DNA of 64,000 nucleotides from Myotis daubentonii (lineage: Eukaryota > Chordata > Mammalia > Chiroptera > Vespertilionidae), in NCBI RefSeq assembly GCF_963259705.1, contig NC_081847.1, positions 93,410,964 through 93,474,963 of the forward strand, given 5' to 3'. A model generated the notes under the pieces. The model had not been told where the DNA came from. It ran no database searches and saw only the letters and a program-made list of their open reading frames with translations. A program made the position numbers and the translations under genes. Positions 9,225 to 19,769 of this stretch are shown piece by piece. How positions within the stretch are numbered: the first letter of the stretch is position 1; each line of letters opens with the position of its first letter.

Positions 9225-10451
9225 TAATTATTTACCTTCATTTTAAAAAACAATCCTGCTGTTAACAGTACATTTAACTTTGACTAAACAGTCAGCAAGA
9301 AGTCCTCAAGCAGGCGAGGGCAGCCACGGAGGCCTGCATCCCTCGGGGCTGCAATGGTGTTAGGTTTGGCGAGGGGAACCTCATTTCACAGACACTCCCA
9401 CTGCCGGGCGAGGACACGTCTCGCCGTGTGGGAGAGTGGATTAGAATTCCTCTGCGCCCGGAAATGCCATATTTTACCTTAGGATACGTCATTGACATAC
9501 TCTCTTTATTTCATCACACCTCTTAGCGCTTGCTTGCTCTTCCTCTCTTTCAATCTCTCTCTCACACACACACACTGAAAAGAAAGCTGTTTTGATTTTT
9601 CTTTTACTCCCAGCAAATCATTCCCTTTTCCTGTGGGCTTATAATTCTAAATGAATGATATGTGATTCGAATTCATTCATTAGTTAGCACCTTATTAATT
9701 TTTGTATCCAAGGCACCAACACAGGGTGCCCAAACTGACTAGCTAGCCATGCTTGGTGAATTAATTAGTAACATATGTGCAAGGCGGGCTCCATATTTCA
9801 TCCCCACACTGTGGGAACTTACAGTAGGAAAGGCCTCTCATCAATTCAGGCCGCTGCAAATTGCATTTTGATTTTGACTTAGGGTCTTCAAGCCATCCAT
9901 CAATATCTTGATCATCCATGTAAAAAAAAAAAACTGAACCCACTTCAGGAAATAAAAATGTATGTGTCCAAATATTAGTTTAGAGGGAAGGATTGCATTT
10001 TTTGGTAAAGGTAAACTCTTCACATAGGATTTTCCCCATTACATATGTAAAACATAATTTCTTTATACAGAAAACATTTCTATCTCCACATTTTACGTGT
10101 TTCCAATTTAGGTATTTGTACATATAAACATTGTTTTATAACATTTCATTGCTTAAGGACTTAAAAGGAACTATTTGGAAAGGTTTTGTATTTTATTATT
10201 TTGAAAGGAAATTCATACTTGCTTTGTTTAAGAAATTACATACACAACTTCCCTAGTGACTTTGATCTTCCTAAAATAACTGCAAGTACTTTTATTCAAT
10301 CAGCCAATCAATGCATATTTATTGACCTGCTCTGTTGACCAAGGCTATTCAATACTGACTGTTCCAATTTATTTGATCTTGAATCATTGCTTTATTTGGG
10401 CAGCAGATTCATAATAATGGCAACACATTTCATTTTGTTTTTATTTCTTTA
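9225..10451. other. AT-rich non-coding DNA
   Basis: A short (CA)n lies at about 9563-9574. Nothing else recognised; open frames are short and on both strands. Confidence 0.5.
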
Positions 10452-10540
10452 CTAGAGGCCGGGTGCACAAAATTCGTGCACGGGGAGGGGAGGGTGTCCC
10501 TCAGCCCAGCCTGCACCCTCTCCAATCTGGGACCCCTCAG

Positions 10541-10605
10541 GGGATGTCTGAATGCCGGTTTAGGCCCGATGTGGGATCGGGCCTAAACCGGCAGTCAGAC
10601 ATCCC
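10541..10605. repeat. 30-bp stem hairpin inside the Helitron
   Basis: Arms 10541-10570 and 10576-10605 are complementary at 29 of 30 positions around a 5-base loop (GTGGG). The inner 18 bp are TGCCGGTTTAGGCCCGAT. It is distinct from the terminal Helitron hairpin. Confidence 0.92.
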
Positions 10606-10649
10606 TCTCACAATCTGGGACTGCTGGCTCTCAATCGCTAGCCAGCCTG

Positions 10650-10870
10650 CATGCCTGATTGCCCCTAACCACTTCTGCCAGCCAGCCTGATCACCCCTAA
10701 CCACTTCTGCCAGCCAGCCTGATCACCCCTAACCCCTCCCCAGCCAGCCTGATCACCCCTAACCCCTCCCCTGCCAGCCTGATCAATGACTAACTGCTCC
10801 CCTGCTGGCCCAGTCACCCCCAACTGCCCTCCCCTGCCAGCCTGGTTGCCCCCAACTGCCCTCCCCTGCC
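10650..10870. repeat. Degenerate minisatellite in Helitron
   Basis: Six or so units around 'CAGCCTGATCACCCCTAACC' with 25-37 bp spacing. Confidence 0.8.
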
Positions 10871-10951
10871 AGCCATCTTGTGGCTGTGAGTGCCACCATC
10901 TTTGCAACGGCATGAGGGTCAATTAGCATATTTCCTCTTTATTAGATAGGA

Positions 10952-11820
10952 TAATTATCTTTTAGTTTTTCTGTTGACCAATATTATCTTTTCATACAAT
11001 TTAAAGTTATTAAATCTTTAGAAATTATAATTATTCATTTATTATAAATCCAATATTATTTTGAATACTTAATTTGTGCTTTAGTTATATATATCTGGTC
11101 TTTATTGGTTTTCTTAATTTCTAAGAAATAATCTCTCCCCTAAAAAAACGAGTGTTAAAGACTAGAGCTCACAGAGCCAAATGTTTTTTCTTTATTTCCC
11201 CATAACACCATAATTTTGGTCTACCTCAAATTGAATAATTTGCTACGCTGTGTTTGGCGTAGCAGGGGCAAGTAATTATGCTTGGAGACCCCTCCTAGCC
11301 TGTAAGGTTTTAATGCTCTACCCTTGGCCCTATTGAAATAATTCCTGATATTAAAATGATAAGAAGTTTCCTTCTTAAATTTCAGAGAGGAAGTTCTACT
11401 TGGTGCATCAGCACATCCTGTGTCCTGTAGAACAACTTCAGACGCCCAGTACCGCCTTGTTCTAGTCTGCTCTCAGTTTGGCTTTCAGTTTCTCCGACTG
11501 AGGAAAATGCCACAGCAGCCTTTTCCTTTTTATTAGAATTCATTTTGGATGTCACTAGGCAGATACCCGGAGATGTGTAGTTGAGTAATCATCCAAATGC
11601 TTAAGCAAAACAGGGGATCTTGACCAGATGTCATTGGAGGTTTGAAGGGCCCTCAGGGCCCATCTGGGTCAATGACCTCCAGCACCACAGCTGATAACCC
11701 TGAGCCCAGGGCGGGAAGGCTGGCCCACCTTCGCGGACCCACATCCCGTTCCCCAGGACTCCTTCCATTTCACCCCGCTAGCTTACGCTTTTAAAACCCC
11801 ATTTTAAACCTCTCTTTCCC
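10952..11820. other. AT-rich non-coding DNA
   Basis: No gene or recognisable repeat found. Confidence 0.5.
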
Positions 11821-11837
11821 TAAGAGTTGTTTATTTT

Positions 11838-12057
11838 ATTATTTTTTTAAAATATATTTTTCTTGATTTCAGAGAGGGAAGGAGAGGGGGAGAGAGAGAA
11901 ACATCAATGATGAGAGAGAATCATTGACTGGCTGCCTCCTGCAAACCCCACATTGGGGGTTGAACCCACAAACTGGGCATGTGCCCTGATGGGGAATCGA
12001 ACCGTGACCTCCTGGTTCATAGGTCGATGCTCAACCACTGAGCCATGCCGGCCGGGC
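11838..12057 (-). mobile_element. Ves SINE with target duplication
   Basis: Minus-strand tRNA-like head at right ('CCCGGCCGGCATGGCTCAG'), A-rich tail at left. Flanks 'TAAGAGTTGTTTATTTT' (11821-11837) and 'TAACAGTCATTTATTTT' (12058-12074) are the diverged target duplication. Confidence 0.9.
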
Positions 12058-12074
12058 TAACAGTCATTTATTTT

Positions 12075-12536
12075 CATTGTTACCCCAGAAAAGTCTGCAG
12101 GAAGTGGTCTGTCATCTACTACCAGGGCCTGCTATTCTCCTCTTCTGCTTCAGTGCTCCCTTGCTCATGAATCAACGTGTTCTTTCCTTATTTTTATTGT
12201 TTTACTCCTGCCCCACAGAATAAGAGAAAGAAACATTAAGGGGAAGCCGCTGTAGCTATTGGACTATATCCTCTACTGACGCCTATAAAATCCTTTCTTT
12301 CCAGGTAAATATATCTTTACTTCTCTTCAACAAAATAGCTGGAGCCATAAATATGGCGGCTTAGAGAAATCTACCACCCCCATGTGGCCTTGTACATTGC
12401 GCTTAATGCATTCCTGCTGAGCTATTATTTGGGCCATTCATAAAGCCACGTCATCACTGAGAACCTCCTGGTGAAAGAAGAACACAAACCCAAACACAGC
12501 AGGAGCTCTCTCCTCAGAGTGCTGTGCTCACACCTT
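12075..12536. other. Non-coding, nothing recognised
   Basis: Ordinary AT-rich sequence between two SINEs. Confidence 0.5.
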
Positions 12537-12551
12537 AAAGAGCTTTTCTTG

Positions 12552-12774
12552 CCTGGCCCGTGTGGCTCAGTGGTTGAGCATCGACCCATGAACCAGGAGA
12601 TCATGGTTCAACTCCCAGTCAGGGCACATGTCCGGGTTGTGGGCTCGATCCCCAGTTTGGGGCGTGCAGGAGGCAGCCAATCCATGATCCTTTCTCATCA
12701 ATGATGTTTCTTTCTATCTCCCTCTCCCTTCCCTTCCTCTCTGGAACCAAATATATATAAATAATTTTTTTTTT
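12552..12774 (+). mobile_element. Ves SINE with target duplication
   Basis: Head 'CCTGGCCCGTGTGGCTCAG', B box-like 'GGTTCAACTCC', tail of A/T. Flanks 'AAAGAGCTTTTCTTG' (12537-12551) and 'AAAGGAGCTTTTCTTG' (12775-12790). Confidence 0.93.
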
Positions 12775-12790
12775 AAAGGAGCTTTTCTTG

Positions 12791-13739
12791 TATACAGATA
12801 CTAGGAAGATCTCCTTCCTTACTCTTTCCCTCCTCCTCTACCCCTATCTTCCTTATACACACTTTTCACCAAATGTGAGCAGCCCACTGGGCTCATTCTT
12901 AATATTATTAGCTACATTTTCGAAGTCAAGTTTAACTGCATGTCTGAAGCAGAGCCCAGTGCTATTTGCACAGAGATGGCGAGCTCTTCCCTTCACAAAG
13001 GAACTCTTCCTATCAAATGTACCTTGAGATCCGATGCCGAAACTTCTTTTATGATCGTAATTGTTACGAACCTACACATTAAAGGATCAATGATCCATAC
13101 ACTTCACACTTGCCAGAAAAACAGTCAATAGTTAAGTATTTTAAGGAATTCAAAGAACTAAACAAAATTAATCGACTGGAGAGTTTAGAAACATGCTGTG
13201 AACCAATGTTTAGAAACAATTCACTGTGTCAAAATTAAATCGGCTTAACTACAAAATTTACAAAAGCGGTGTTTTCACTTAACCATACAACTCCCAGCTC
13301 AATGCAGTCAGAAGATGTATCTTATCCTGAAGCTTGCTACCCATCTTTAGGCGGTTCTTTGGTCTTCTGTTCATCAACTTTGGATAGTAACAACATTCAA
13401 TTTCCTTCATCATTGAAAATATTTTAATGGCTTGGACAGAGGTTGGCAAGTGGAAGACAGTTCACAGTTCTGTTGGATTGGCTCTGACAGATGAATGGAA
13501 CACACTCTAAAGACTAGAAAACCCTACAGTGGACTGGCAGGGGGCAGCGCACACCCATCAGGCAAGCTCAGAGTTGACCTCATCATAACCAGTTTCCCCC
13601 ATTAGCCACAAAAACCTTAAGAATTTAGTAATTCTAGAGTGATATTAATGATAGCCTCGCTCAACTCTTTTTTTTTTTTTTTTTTTCACAAACAAGAATG
13701 CACAGACCACAAAAGCGGTGCGCCTTGCAGCAGCCAAGG
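12791..13739. other. Non-coding; poly-T at 13669-13686
   Basis: No gene or recognised element. Confidence 0.5.
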
Positions 13740-13965
13740 CGGTGGTCAGCAAACTTCGGCTCGGCAAACCATGGCTGGAGAGCCACATGCGGCTCTTTGG
13801 CACCTTGAGTGTGGCTCTTCCACAAAATACCGACTTCTGCTCATGGGCCACGAAGTTTCAATCGCACTGTACGTGTGTGCCCACACGTGGTATTTTGTGG
13901 AAGAGCCACACTCAAAGGGCCAAAGAGCCGCATGTGGCTCTAGAGCCGCGGTTTGCCGACCACAG
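13740..13965. mobile_element. Non-autonomous hAT element, long inverted arms
   Basis: Outer ends CGGTGGTCAGCAAAC and GTTTGCCGACCACAG are inverted repeats. A second arm pair (about 13780-13831 and 13889-13941, roughly 52 bp) makes the whole element almost palindromic. It shares its ends with the copy at 33702-33913. I could not find a clear 8-bp target duplication. Confidence 0.75.
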
Positions 13966-14939
13966 GTTAGAGCACAGATCCCCGGAGCCCCCTGGGGCGC
14001 CTGCCCTGCTCTGGCGGGATGAATGGTCACAGCTCCAGGAGGTCAGAGAGCACGGGATGGGATGGCCCCCAGGGACCAAACCAATGGCGACTGGGTGATG
14101 CTGGTGAACGCAATCAACAAGCAGGCTCGCCTCACCCGGCCTGCTGAGTTCACCTCGGGGACAGGCCCTGCTTCTCCAGGAGTCCAGCTGCGGAGAGGAG
14201 GTTGATCTGATGATGGAGGACGAAGACCTCACAGCAGCGAGGAGACACCGAGTTACATGTTAACAACAAACGGGCAGACATACATGTTACAAATAAAACT
14301 CTTATAACAAAAAACCAAACGGGCTCTGGTTAAAGAAACCAGAATCGGGCGAGCAAGCGCTCTGATGGTGTTTGTTCCCCAAACCACGTCTCAGGGCCAC
14401 CAGGTGTGTTACTCCTGGGCCATTCGTAAGAACAAGACCTGCTGGGAGGGCGGGAAATTGGTAACATCTGTTTAAAAAAGAAAACATCTTCTAATGTAGA
14501 AAGGCGGTAGGCGTCACCACTTAAATATATTTCTTTAAGTTTTTCTTTCCTAATTCATAGGAACTGCGTGCGTGCTAAGTGAGCAATCCAAGATTACGCT
14601 CCTTTCACTTGCCCTCCTTTGGTCAAATGTTTGCTAGCAGAAGGCTTGGAACTACTTTTTAAATCTCGAGATGAAATGTTTCCTTTCATGATAACAACGC
14701 CTAACTTTTTTCCATCCTGATCTTGGTCTTTGCAGAGCCCTTTCCACCCTGCCCACCGCGGCTTGTTGTCCTTGGACATGCAGGCCTGGAGGCCTGGAGG
14801 CCGCGGATGCGGTGGCCCCTTGGGTCCCAGCCCGCCCGGGCACGGATGTCCATGGGCGGGTGGCTGCTTCCTAATCCTGCCTCTGTCTGGAAAGGGAAAC
14901 GCGGCTGGGATGGGGGGTCGGGGTTCGCCACAACCTCCC
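13966..14939. other. Non-coding; unassigned 13.97-14.25 kb stretch
   Basis: 13966-14250 is GC-richer and has mutually overlapping short frames on both strands. I do not recognise a pseudogene in it. The remainder leads into the CpG island. Confidence 0.4.
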
Positions 14940-15259
14940 AACCCCGACGTGCCCGCAGGTGCTTCCTGCACACCTGGGCGCGATCCGCCCGCGGCGGGAA
15001 GGGGGGGGGAGGGGGCGGGGAGGGCAGGAGCAGGAGGAGAACCCCTGCTTAGCCGAGTCCGCGGCACCGGCGCCCCGGACGGACGCGGGTCCGAGGGAGC
15101 GCGAGCTGCCCAGGTGAGCGGGGAAGCAGGAGGAGAACGCGAGGGGGGGAGGGGGCGGCGGGGCCGGGCCGGAGGCGCGGGAGCTGAGCCGCGGGAGGCG
15201 GAGCTGCGGGCGGGGCGGGCGGGGCGGGGAGCGGGGCGAGCGCCCGCGGAGCACAGGCG

Positions 15260-15440
15260 GCGCCGCAGCCCAGCCCAGCCCAGTCCGGCCCGGCCCCGCC
15301 GCTCATCCCCGCGCCCCGCTCCCAGCGCCGCTCCTTCCCCGGAGTCGGCGGAGTTTGCGCGCCGCGCGGGCAAGTTTCCTGCGGCAGCGCCGCGCCGGGA
15401 GGGCAGCCCCGGGGCCTCGCCCGCTCCGGCCGCCCGCCAG
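15260..15440 (+). other. Candidate non-coding exon 1
   Basis: Downstream of the GC-box cluster a C-rich run ends in CGCCCGCCAG|GTAACC, a good + strand 5' splice site at 15440/15441. Its start is a guess from the GC-box position. No convincing ATG frame is needed, because the coding start lies in the exon at 47.4 kb. Confidence 0.35.
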
Positions 15441-15811
15441 GTAACCGCACTCGGGCTGGGCATGTTCGGGGGAGTGGGGGGGTTCGAGGCCTGAGGGGCC
15501 GCGATTGCGGGGCGCCGCGCGACCCCCGCGAGCGATCGGAGCCGGGGCGGAGGGGGGGAGCGCATCCTCACCTTCGCAGGTGCCGGCCTCGCGGGCCGCG
15601 GGGGCACCTTTCTCCGCCTCCGCCCGCTCCCCGCCCGCCGGTACCGGCGCCTCTTCACTTGCAGGCATTTCCCTGGACGTGCGGGGCGGGTGCGGGATGA
15701 GGGTGCGGAGCCGGTGAGCGGGCGGGGAGGCGCACCGGCGCCTGAACCTGTGGCTCCCGCGCGAGGTCCGGGCGCGGCGGGCACCTGGACCCGGGGTTGC
15801 GGTGCAGCCGC

Positions 15812-15869
15812 GCGGGGCGCGGACCCCGGACCCCGAAGGCGCGGGGCGCGGACCCCGGACCCCGAAGGC
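15812..15869. repeat. 29-bp tandem duplication in CpG island
   Basis: Two identical units of 'GCGGGGCGCGGACCCCGGAC' plus nine bases, at 15812 and 15841. Confidence 0.9.
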
Positions 15870-16403
15870 GCGGTCTGAGTTGCGGAAGCCGGTCGGTCGG
15901 GTCTCCGGCGTGTGTGGCAGGAAGACGGGCATTTCCGCCGGGCGCCCTGCGGGGCTCGGACTCCGGACCTGGCTGTGGCCCCGGCACCGCGGGAGGGAAG
16001 TCGGGGACCCGGAGCCCAAGTTCAGGGTGGGGGGAGGTGCTGGGCCGGGGAGGGGGGGCGGGAGCCGCTGCCGCCTTCGCTCTCCCACGCTGCCTGCTCC
16101 CTCGCCCGTGGGCCGCCCCGCCCGGCAGGTGCTCCTGCTCCAGGGCGCGGGCGGGAGGTGCGATGGCTGATGCGGGAGCGGGAGCGGCTTCCAGCCCGGC
16201 TCACAGGTGCGAGCCCACCCCCGGCCCCTCCCACGGGCCGCCCGTCCTGCAGGGTGCCCGGGGCTGAGAAAGGGGGCGAGTGAAGCCTGGCGGTTAGCGT
16301 GTGTTTGTGGGACCCCCCCCCCCCCGCCATTAGTGTTATCAGAACCAAACCAAACCCTGCGGCTGTTTAACAGGACGCCCAGCGCCTCAGTTCCTAGTGA
16401 TTC

Positions 16404-16534
16404 CGAGCGGGCGGCGCGGCGGTTCCCACGCACCCAAAAGCTGTGGGTTCGACTCCTCTGCTCCCTGCAGGTGCCCAGGTGTCGGGTTCCATCCCCAGGT
16501 GGGAAGCCCACAGGCGGCAGTGATGGGCTTCCTC

Positions 16535-16592
<58 letters not shown>

Positions 16593-16640
16593 TCCTTTCC
16601 TTTCCTCTCTCGCAAATCAATTTAAAAAATAAAACATGTT
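16404..16640 (+). mobile_element. Divergent Ves-like SINE with long (CT)n
   Basis: 'GTGGGTTCGACTCC', 'CAGGTGCCCAGGTG', 'GGTTCCATCCCCAGG', a (CT)n run at 16536-16587 and a 'CGCAAATCAATTTAAAAAAT' tail keep the Ves order. The head lacks the usual 'GTGTGGCTCAGTGG' wording, so this is an older or different subfamily. The Ser/Leu and Arg/Glu open frames here are reading of the CT run. Confidence 0.6.
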
Positions 16641-17031
16641 CGGGTGAGGATTAAAACAGAGCTGTACAGTAGAATGTTATTTACCGATGCTTGTTTTTCT
16701 TCACTTTACCCTCCAGCGTGCCGTTAGCCGCTGCACAACTGTATCTGCACTGTTATTGCCCCCCCCCCCCCCGGTGTAAGGGCGGGGCCTCTTTTAGGCT
16801 CACGTGGACATGCTGAAGCGCAGCGTGGCCCTGTTAATATGTATGTGATCCTGACTCGCAGGCCGGCACCTGCCAGTTAAGCACATGACCGTCGCCCGTA
16901 TGCCTGTCTGTGCATTGAGCGTAAGGAGATGTTACTGCTTTTCATGGGCAAGGGGACCCTGCACGACCAGATTTCATTGTTTCTGCCCACAGGGCTTGTA
17001 AGGGCTTCCGTCTCTGTGAATCAAATACGCG
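16641..17031. other. Non-coding; poly-C at 16759-16772
   Basis: Nothing else recognised. Confidence 0.5.
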
Positions 17032-17478
17032 GCCCATCCTGACGGGGTGGCTCAGTGGGCTGAGCGCCCTCCGTGCACCCAGAGGTCACCTGTTATGTTC
17101 CCACTCAGGGCACATGCCCAGGTTGTGGGCTTGATCCCCAGTAGGGGATGTGCAGTAGGCAGCCGATCGATGTTTCTCTCTCACATTGATGCTTCTCTCT
17201 CTCTCCTTCCCTTCCTTTCTCGCTAGAACAGTGATGGCGAACCTATAACACGCGAACTCATTTTTTTGGTTGACTTTTCTTTACTAAATGGCATTTAAAT
17301 ATATAAAATAAATATCAAAAATATAAATCTTTGCTTTACTATGGTTGCAAATATCAAAAAATTTCTATACGTGACACGGCACCAGAGTTAAGTTAGGGTT
17401 TTTCAAAATGCTGACACGCCGAGCTCAAAAGGTTCGCCATCACTGCTCTGAAACATCAATAAAAACATTAAAAAACAT
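17032..17478 (+). mobile_element. Ves SINE split by a hAT element
   Basis: The head starts 'GCCCATCCTGACGGGGTGGC' and the SINE runs to about 17228. It resumes at 17446 with 'CTCTGAAACATCAATAAAAA', the normal SINE tail wording. The insertion is the hAT at 17229-17445. Confidence 0.85.
17229..17445. mobile_element. Non-autonomous hAT element inside a SINE
   Basis: Perfect 16-bp terminal inverted repeats, CAGTGATGGCGAACCT and AGGTTCGCCATCACTG (one junction base aside). Flanking octamers CGCTAGAA and CTCTGAAA match at 5 of 8. The interior is AT-rich without a frame. Confidence 0.87.
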
Positions 17479-19530
17479 AGACAGAACAAAATTACAATTC
17501 TACACGAGACATTACAAAAGAACCCCACACCTAGACACTCAGAGTTGGCTGGTTATTGGGGCAGAAGCAAAGCCCTCTCGTCACACAGGTGACATTTGAA
17601 GGGACACAGTCCAGAAGAAATGGCCGGCGTCGAGTGCCTTGAGGGAACGAGAACTTTCCTCTCGCCTTACTTGGGCTGCATCTCCTTCACTGCATGAGCA
17701 TCTTCCAGAAAACCAGCACCTGGCGGATAGATGCTGCTTTGTACTGACACACACCGTATTGTTTTTAATACAGAGGCCTGGTGACTGGCCAAAGACATCA
17801 GTGTTTTAAATCATTACCAGCCATCTGTTCCCTCCCACTCACTTCAAGTGCAGTGCTCTATTTCCAGGTATCACAGCATACATCCTCATTTCACGCGTGT
17901 CCGTGAGCGTCCCGGAGGCTCTAACGCCATCTGATGTTGACCCAGGTTCGCTTATCACACCCGGAGCTCCTATCTCTTTCTTTTCAATGTGAGGAGAATC
18001 GAACAAGTTTTAAAGCCTTTGGTCAGGGCAGGGGTGGGGTCCCGGGAGAGCTGGTTGCTACCCCCCCCCCCCCCAGTGTTTGTTCCTGAGAGGAGCTGAG
18101 AGCTGGCCCCGCTGCACGTCCTCCCGGGCACCCTCCCCTTTCTTTCTGGTCTCGGGGGTACCATCTGGAGCTCTGGAGCAGTGCATTCATAGCCCTGTCC
18201 CCCCAGAAAACCAGTGTGGTTTCCAGAAAAGGGAATATCTTCCCAGCGATAATTTACAAAATAGGAGACCAATTTAATATTGCAAAACCCCAAGTGAAGT
18301 GGACCTAAGACAGACACATTGCCCGCATAGAAATACTGGGTATAAACACACAGACTATTTTACACAGGGTATGAATACACAGGCTAAAGAGCATTCTTTA
18401 TCTTCGTGGTTGGGAATCCGGGCGAGTTCATATACAATCAGCAGGTAGGTCCACACCTTTCATTTGGTTCAAGTCATCATTCAGGCAGGATTCCAGGAAT
18501 CGGTCCCACCCTACAACCATCATGGCGTGCTTCCCCCTTTAGGAAGGTTCTGGAAGCTGCGATGTCAGGCTATCTCTGTTACTCAGAACTAAGTTGCATA
18601 AGTAATGAGTTGTTCCTTCACTGCAGCTAGAGGTTGGGAAAAGCCTTTTACTCAACTCTGGATGTAACGTCCCTCAGCGCATTCCAGGTTCTGAAGCGGG
18701 AGGCATGGGCAGGCTGGCTCGCTTTGCACACAGCCCATATGTATTTGAAGACCGTCAAGGACAAAAACTCTGCCCCCACCCCCCTCTCTGCTGCACTGCG
18801 CTATCCTGCCCTTGTCTGAAAGTATAAGATTCCCTCCCACACACACTTGCTACCAAGATAGCGTGGAAAAGAATGAACCCAAACTAGAGAAGATTGTGAA
18901 AGTACAGTTGCCTTTAAAAATATGGCATCACTTAAACCTTGGGAAATGCACAAGGCCACGTTCCATGTTATTCTTCTCACTAAAAATGAAGTATTGAGGG
19001 AAAGAGTCTCACCACGCAGAGTGCGCACTCTGAATCATGCATGCTAATGAGAGGAAAAGGGGCGACCATCGCCCCAAATCACGGCTACTTAACGAGCCAT
19101 TTGTGTTTGTCTTTGGAATGTATTACACGTTTGGTTTAAAATAGATTTTCATGCTTGCGGTGGGCAAGTTGCCTCTCTAATTATTTTGTTTTGTTTAGGA
19201 TAATTTTTAAATGAGCTTACATACCTCAAACACCAAAAGTGATTTACGGGGTGGCGGAGAGGGTAGGCGGCCTGCCCAGAAGCGAGCAGGGTGGCAGAAG
19301 TCAGCGAGCCTGGGTGACAGCTGTTGTATATAAGCGCGGGAAGATAACCGGGGCTTAATTGTGTATCTATATCATGAGTATGTGTTGAGAACTAGACAGA
19401 TTTCCAGAAAAATAGTCCTTCCATCCACATATGAGGAATCCAATCCCAGTTTACATGTTCCAGGTGATTAATGTTTTAAAACCACGATCCTGCAGGCCAC
19501 ATAGGGCGATTCTGATTTATAAATCTTACT
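17479..19530. other. Intronic non-coding DNA; possible conserved block
   Basis: Poly-C at 18061-18074. 19020-19210 has an octamer-like ATGCTAAT, homeodomain-type TAATTA cores and no repeat signature, so it may be a regulatory element. No exon recognised. Confidence 0.4.
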
Positions 19531-19544
19531 AACTGAATTTTTAA

Positions 19545-19755
19545 AATATTTTTTAATTGATTTCAGAAAGGAAGGGAGAGGGAGAGAGAGATAGAAACAG
19601 CAATGAAAAGAGAGAATCATCCATTGGCTGCCTCCTGCACGCCCGCCACTGGGGACCGAGCCCACAACCCGGGCCTGTGCCCTGACCGGCAATGGAACTT
19701 GGACCTTCTGGTTCATAGGTCCATGCTCAACCAGTGAGCCACGCCGGCCAAGTTC
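19545..19755 (-). mobile_element. Ves SINE with target duplication
   Basis: Head at right ('GGCCGGCGTGGCTCACTGG' on the minus strand). Flanks 'AACTGAATTTTTAA' (19531-19544) and 'AACGGAGTTTTTAA' (19756-19769). Confidence 0.9.
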
Positions 19756-19769
19756 AACGGAGTTTTTAA

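Larger units (their letters stand above)
10452..10951 (-). mobile_element. HeliBat-type Helitron, full length
   Basis: The minus strand begins TCCTATCTAATAAAG (10951 downward) and ends in the GTGCACGAATTTTGTGCAC-type hairpin plus CTAG (10452-10455). Inside it has a 30-bp hairpin (10541-10605) and a run of about 33-bp degenerate repeats with 'CAGCCTGATCACCCCTAACC' (about 10650-10870). Confidence 0.9.
14940..16290. promoter_or_regulatory. CHST9: CpG island, probable CHST9 promoter
   Basis: About 1.35 kb of very GC-rich sequence keeps its CpG dinucleotides, in sharp contrast to the AT-rich flanks. A cluster of Sp1-type GC boxes (GGGCGGGGCGGG-like) lies at 15205-15240, and there is no TATA box. 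Very long open frames on both strands (up to about 400 codons) come from the lack of AT-rich stops and are not proteins. It is the only CpG island in the window and lies upstream of, and in the right direction for, the CHST9 coding exon 32 kb away. The link to CHST9 is inferred from position only; a different or bidirectional transcript is possible. Confidence 0.7.

Noticed and set aside
14594..16511. Open frames of 250-402 codons on both strands
   Set aside because: They lie in the CpG island, overlap in several phases and are Pro/Ala/Arg/Gly-rich. This is the result of few stop codons in GC-rich DNA.
16387..16654. Ser/Leu and Arg/Glu repeat proteins
   Set aside because: Translation of a (CT)n run in a SINE tail. 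The same applies at 27477, 47686 and 58338.
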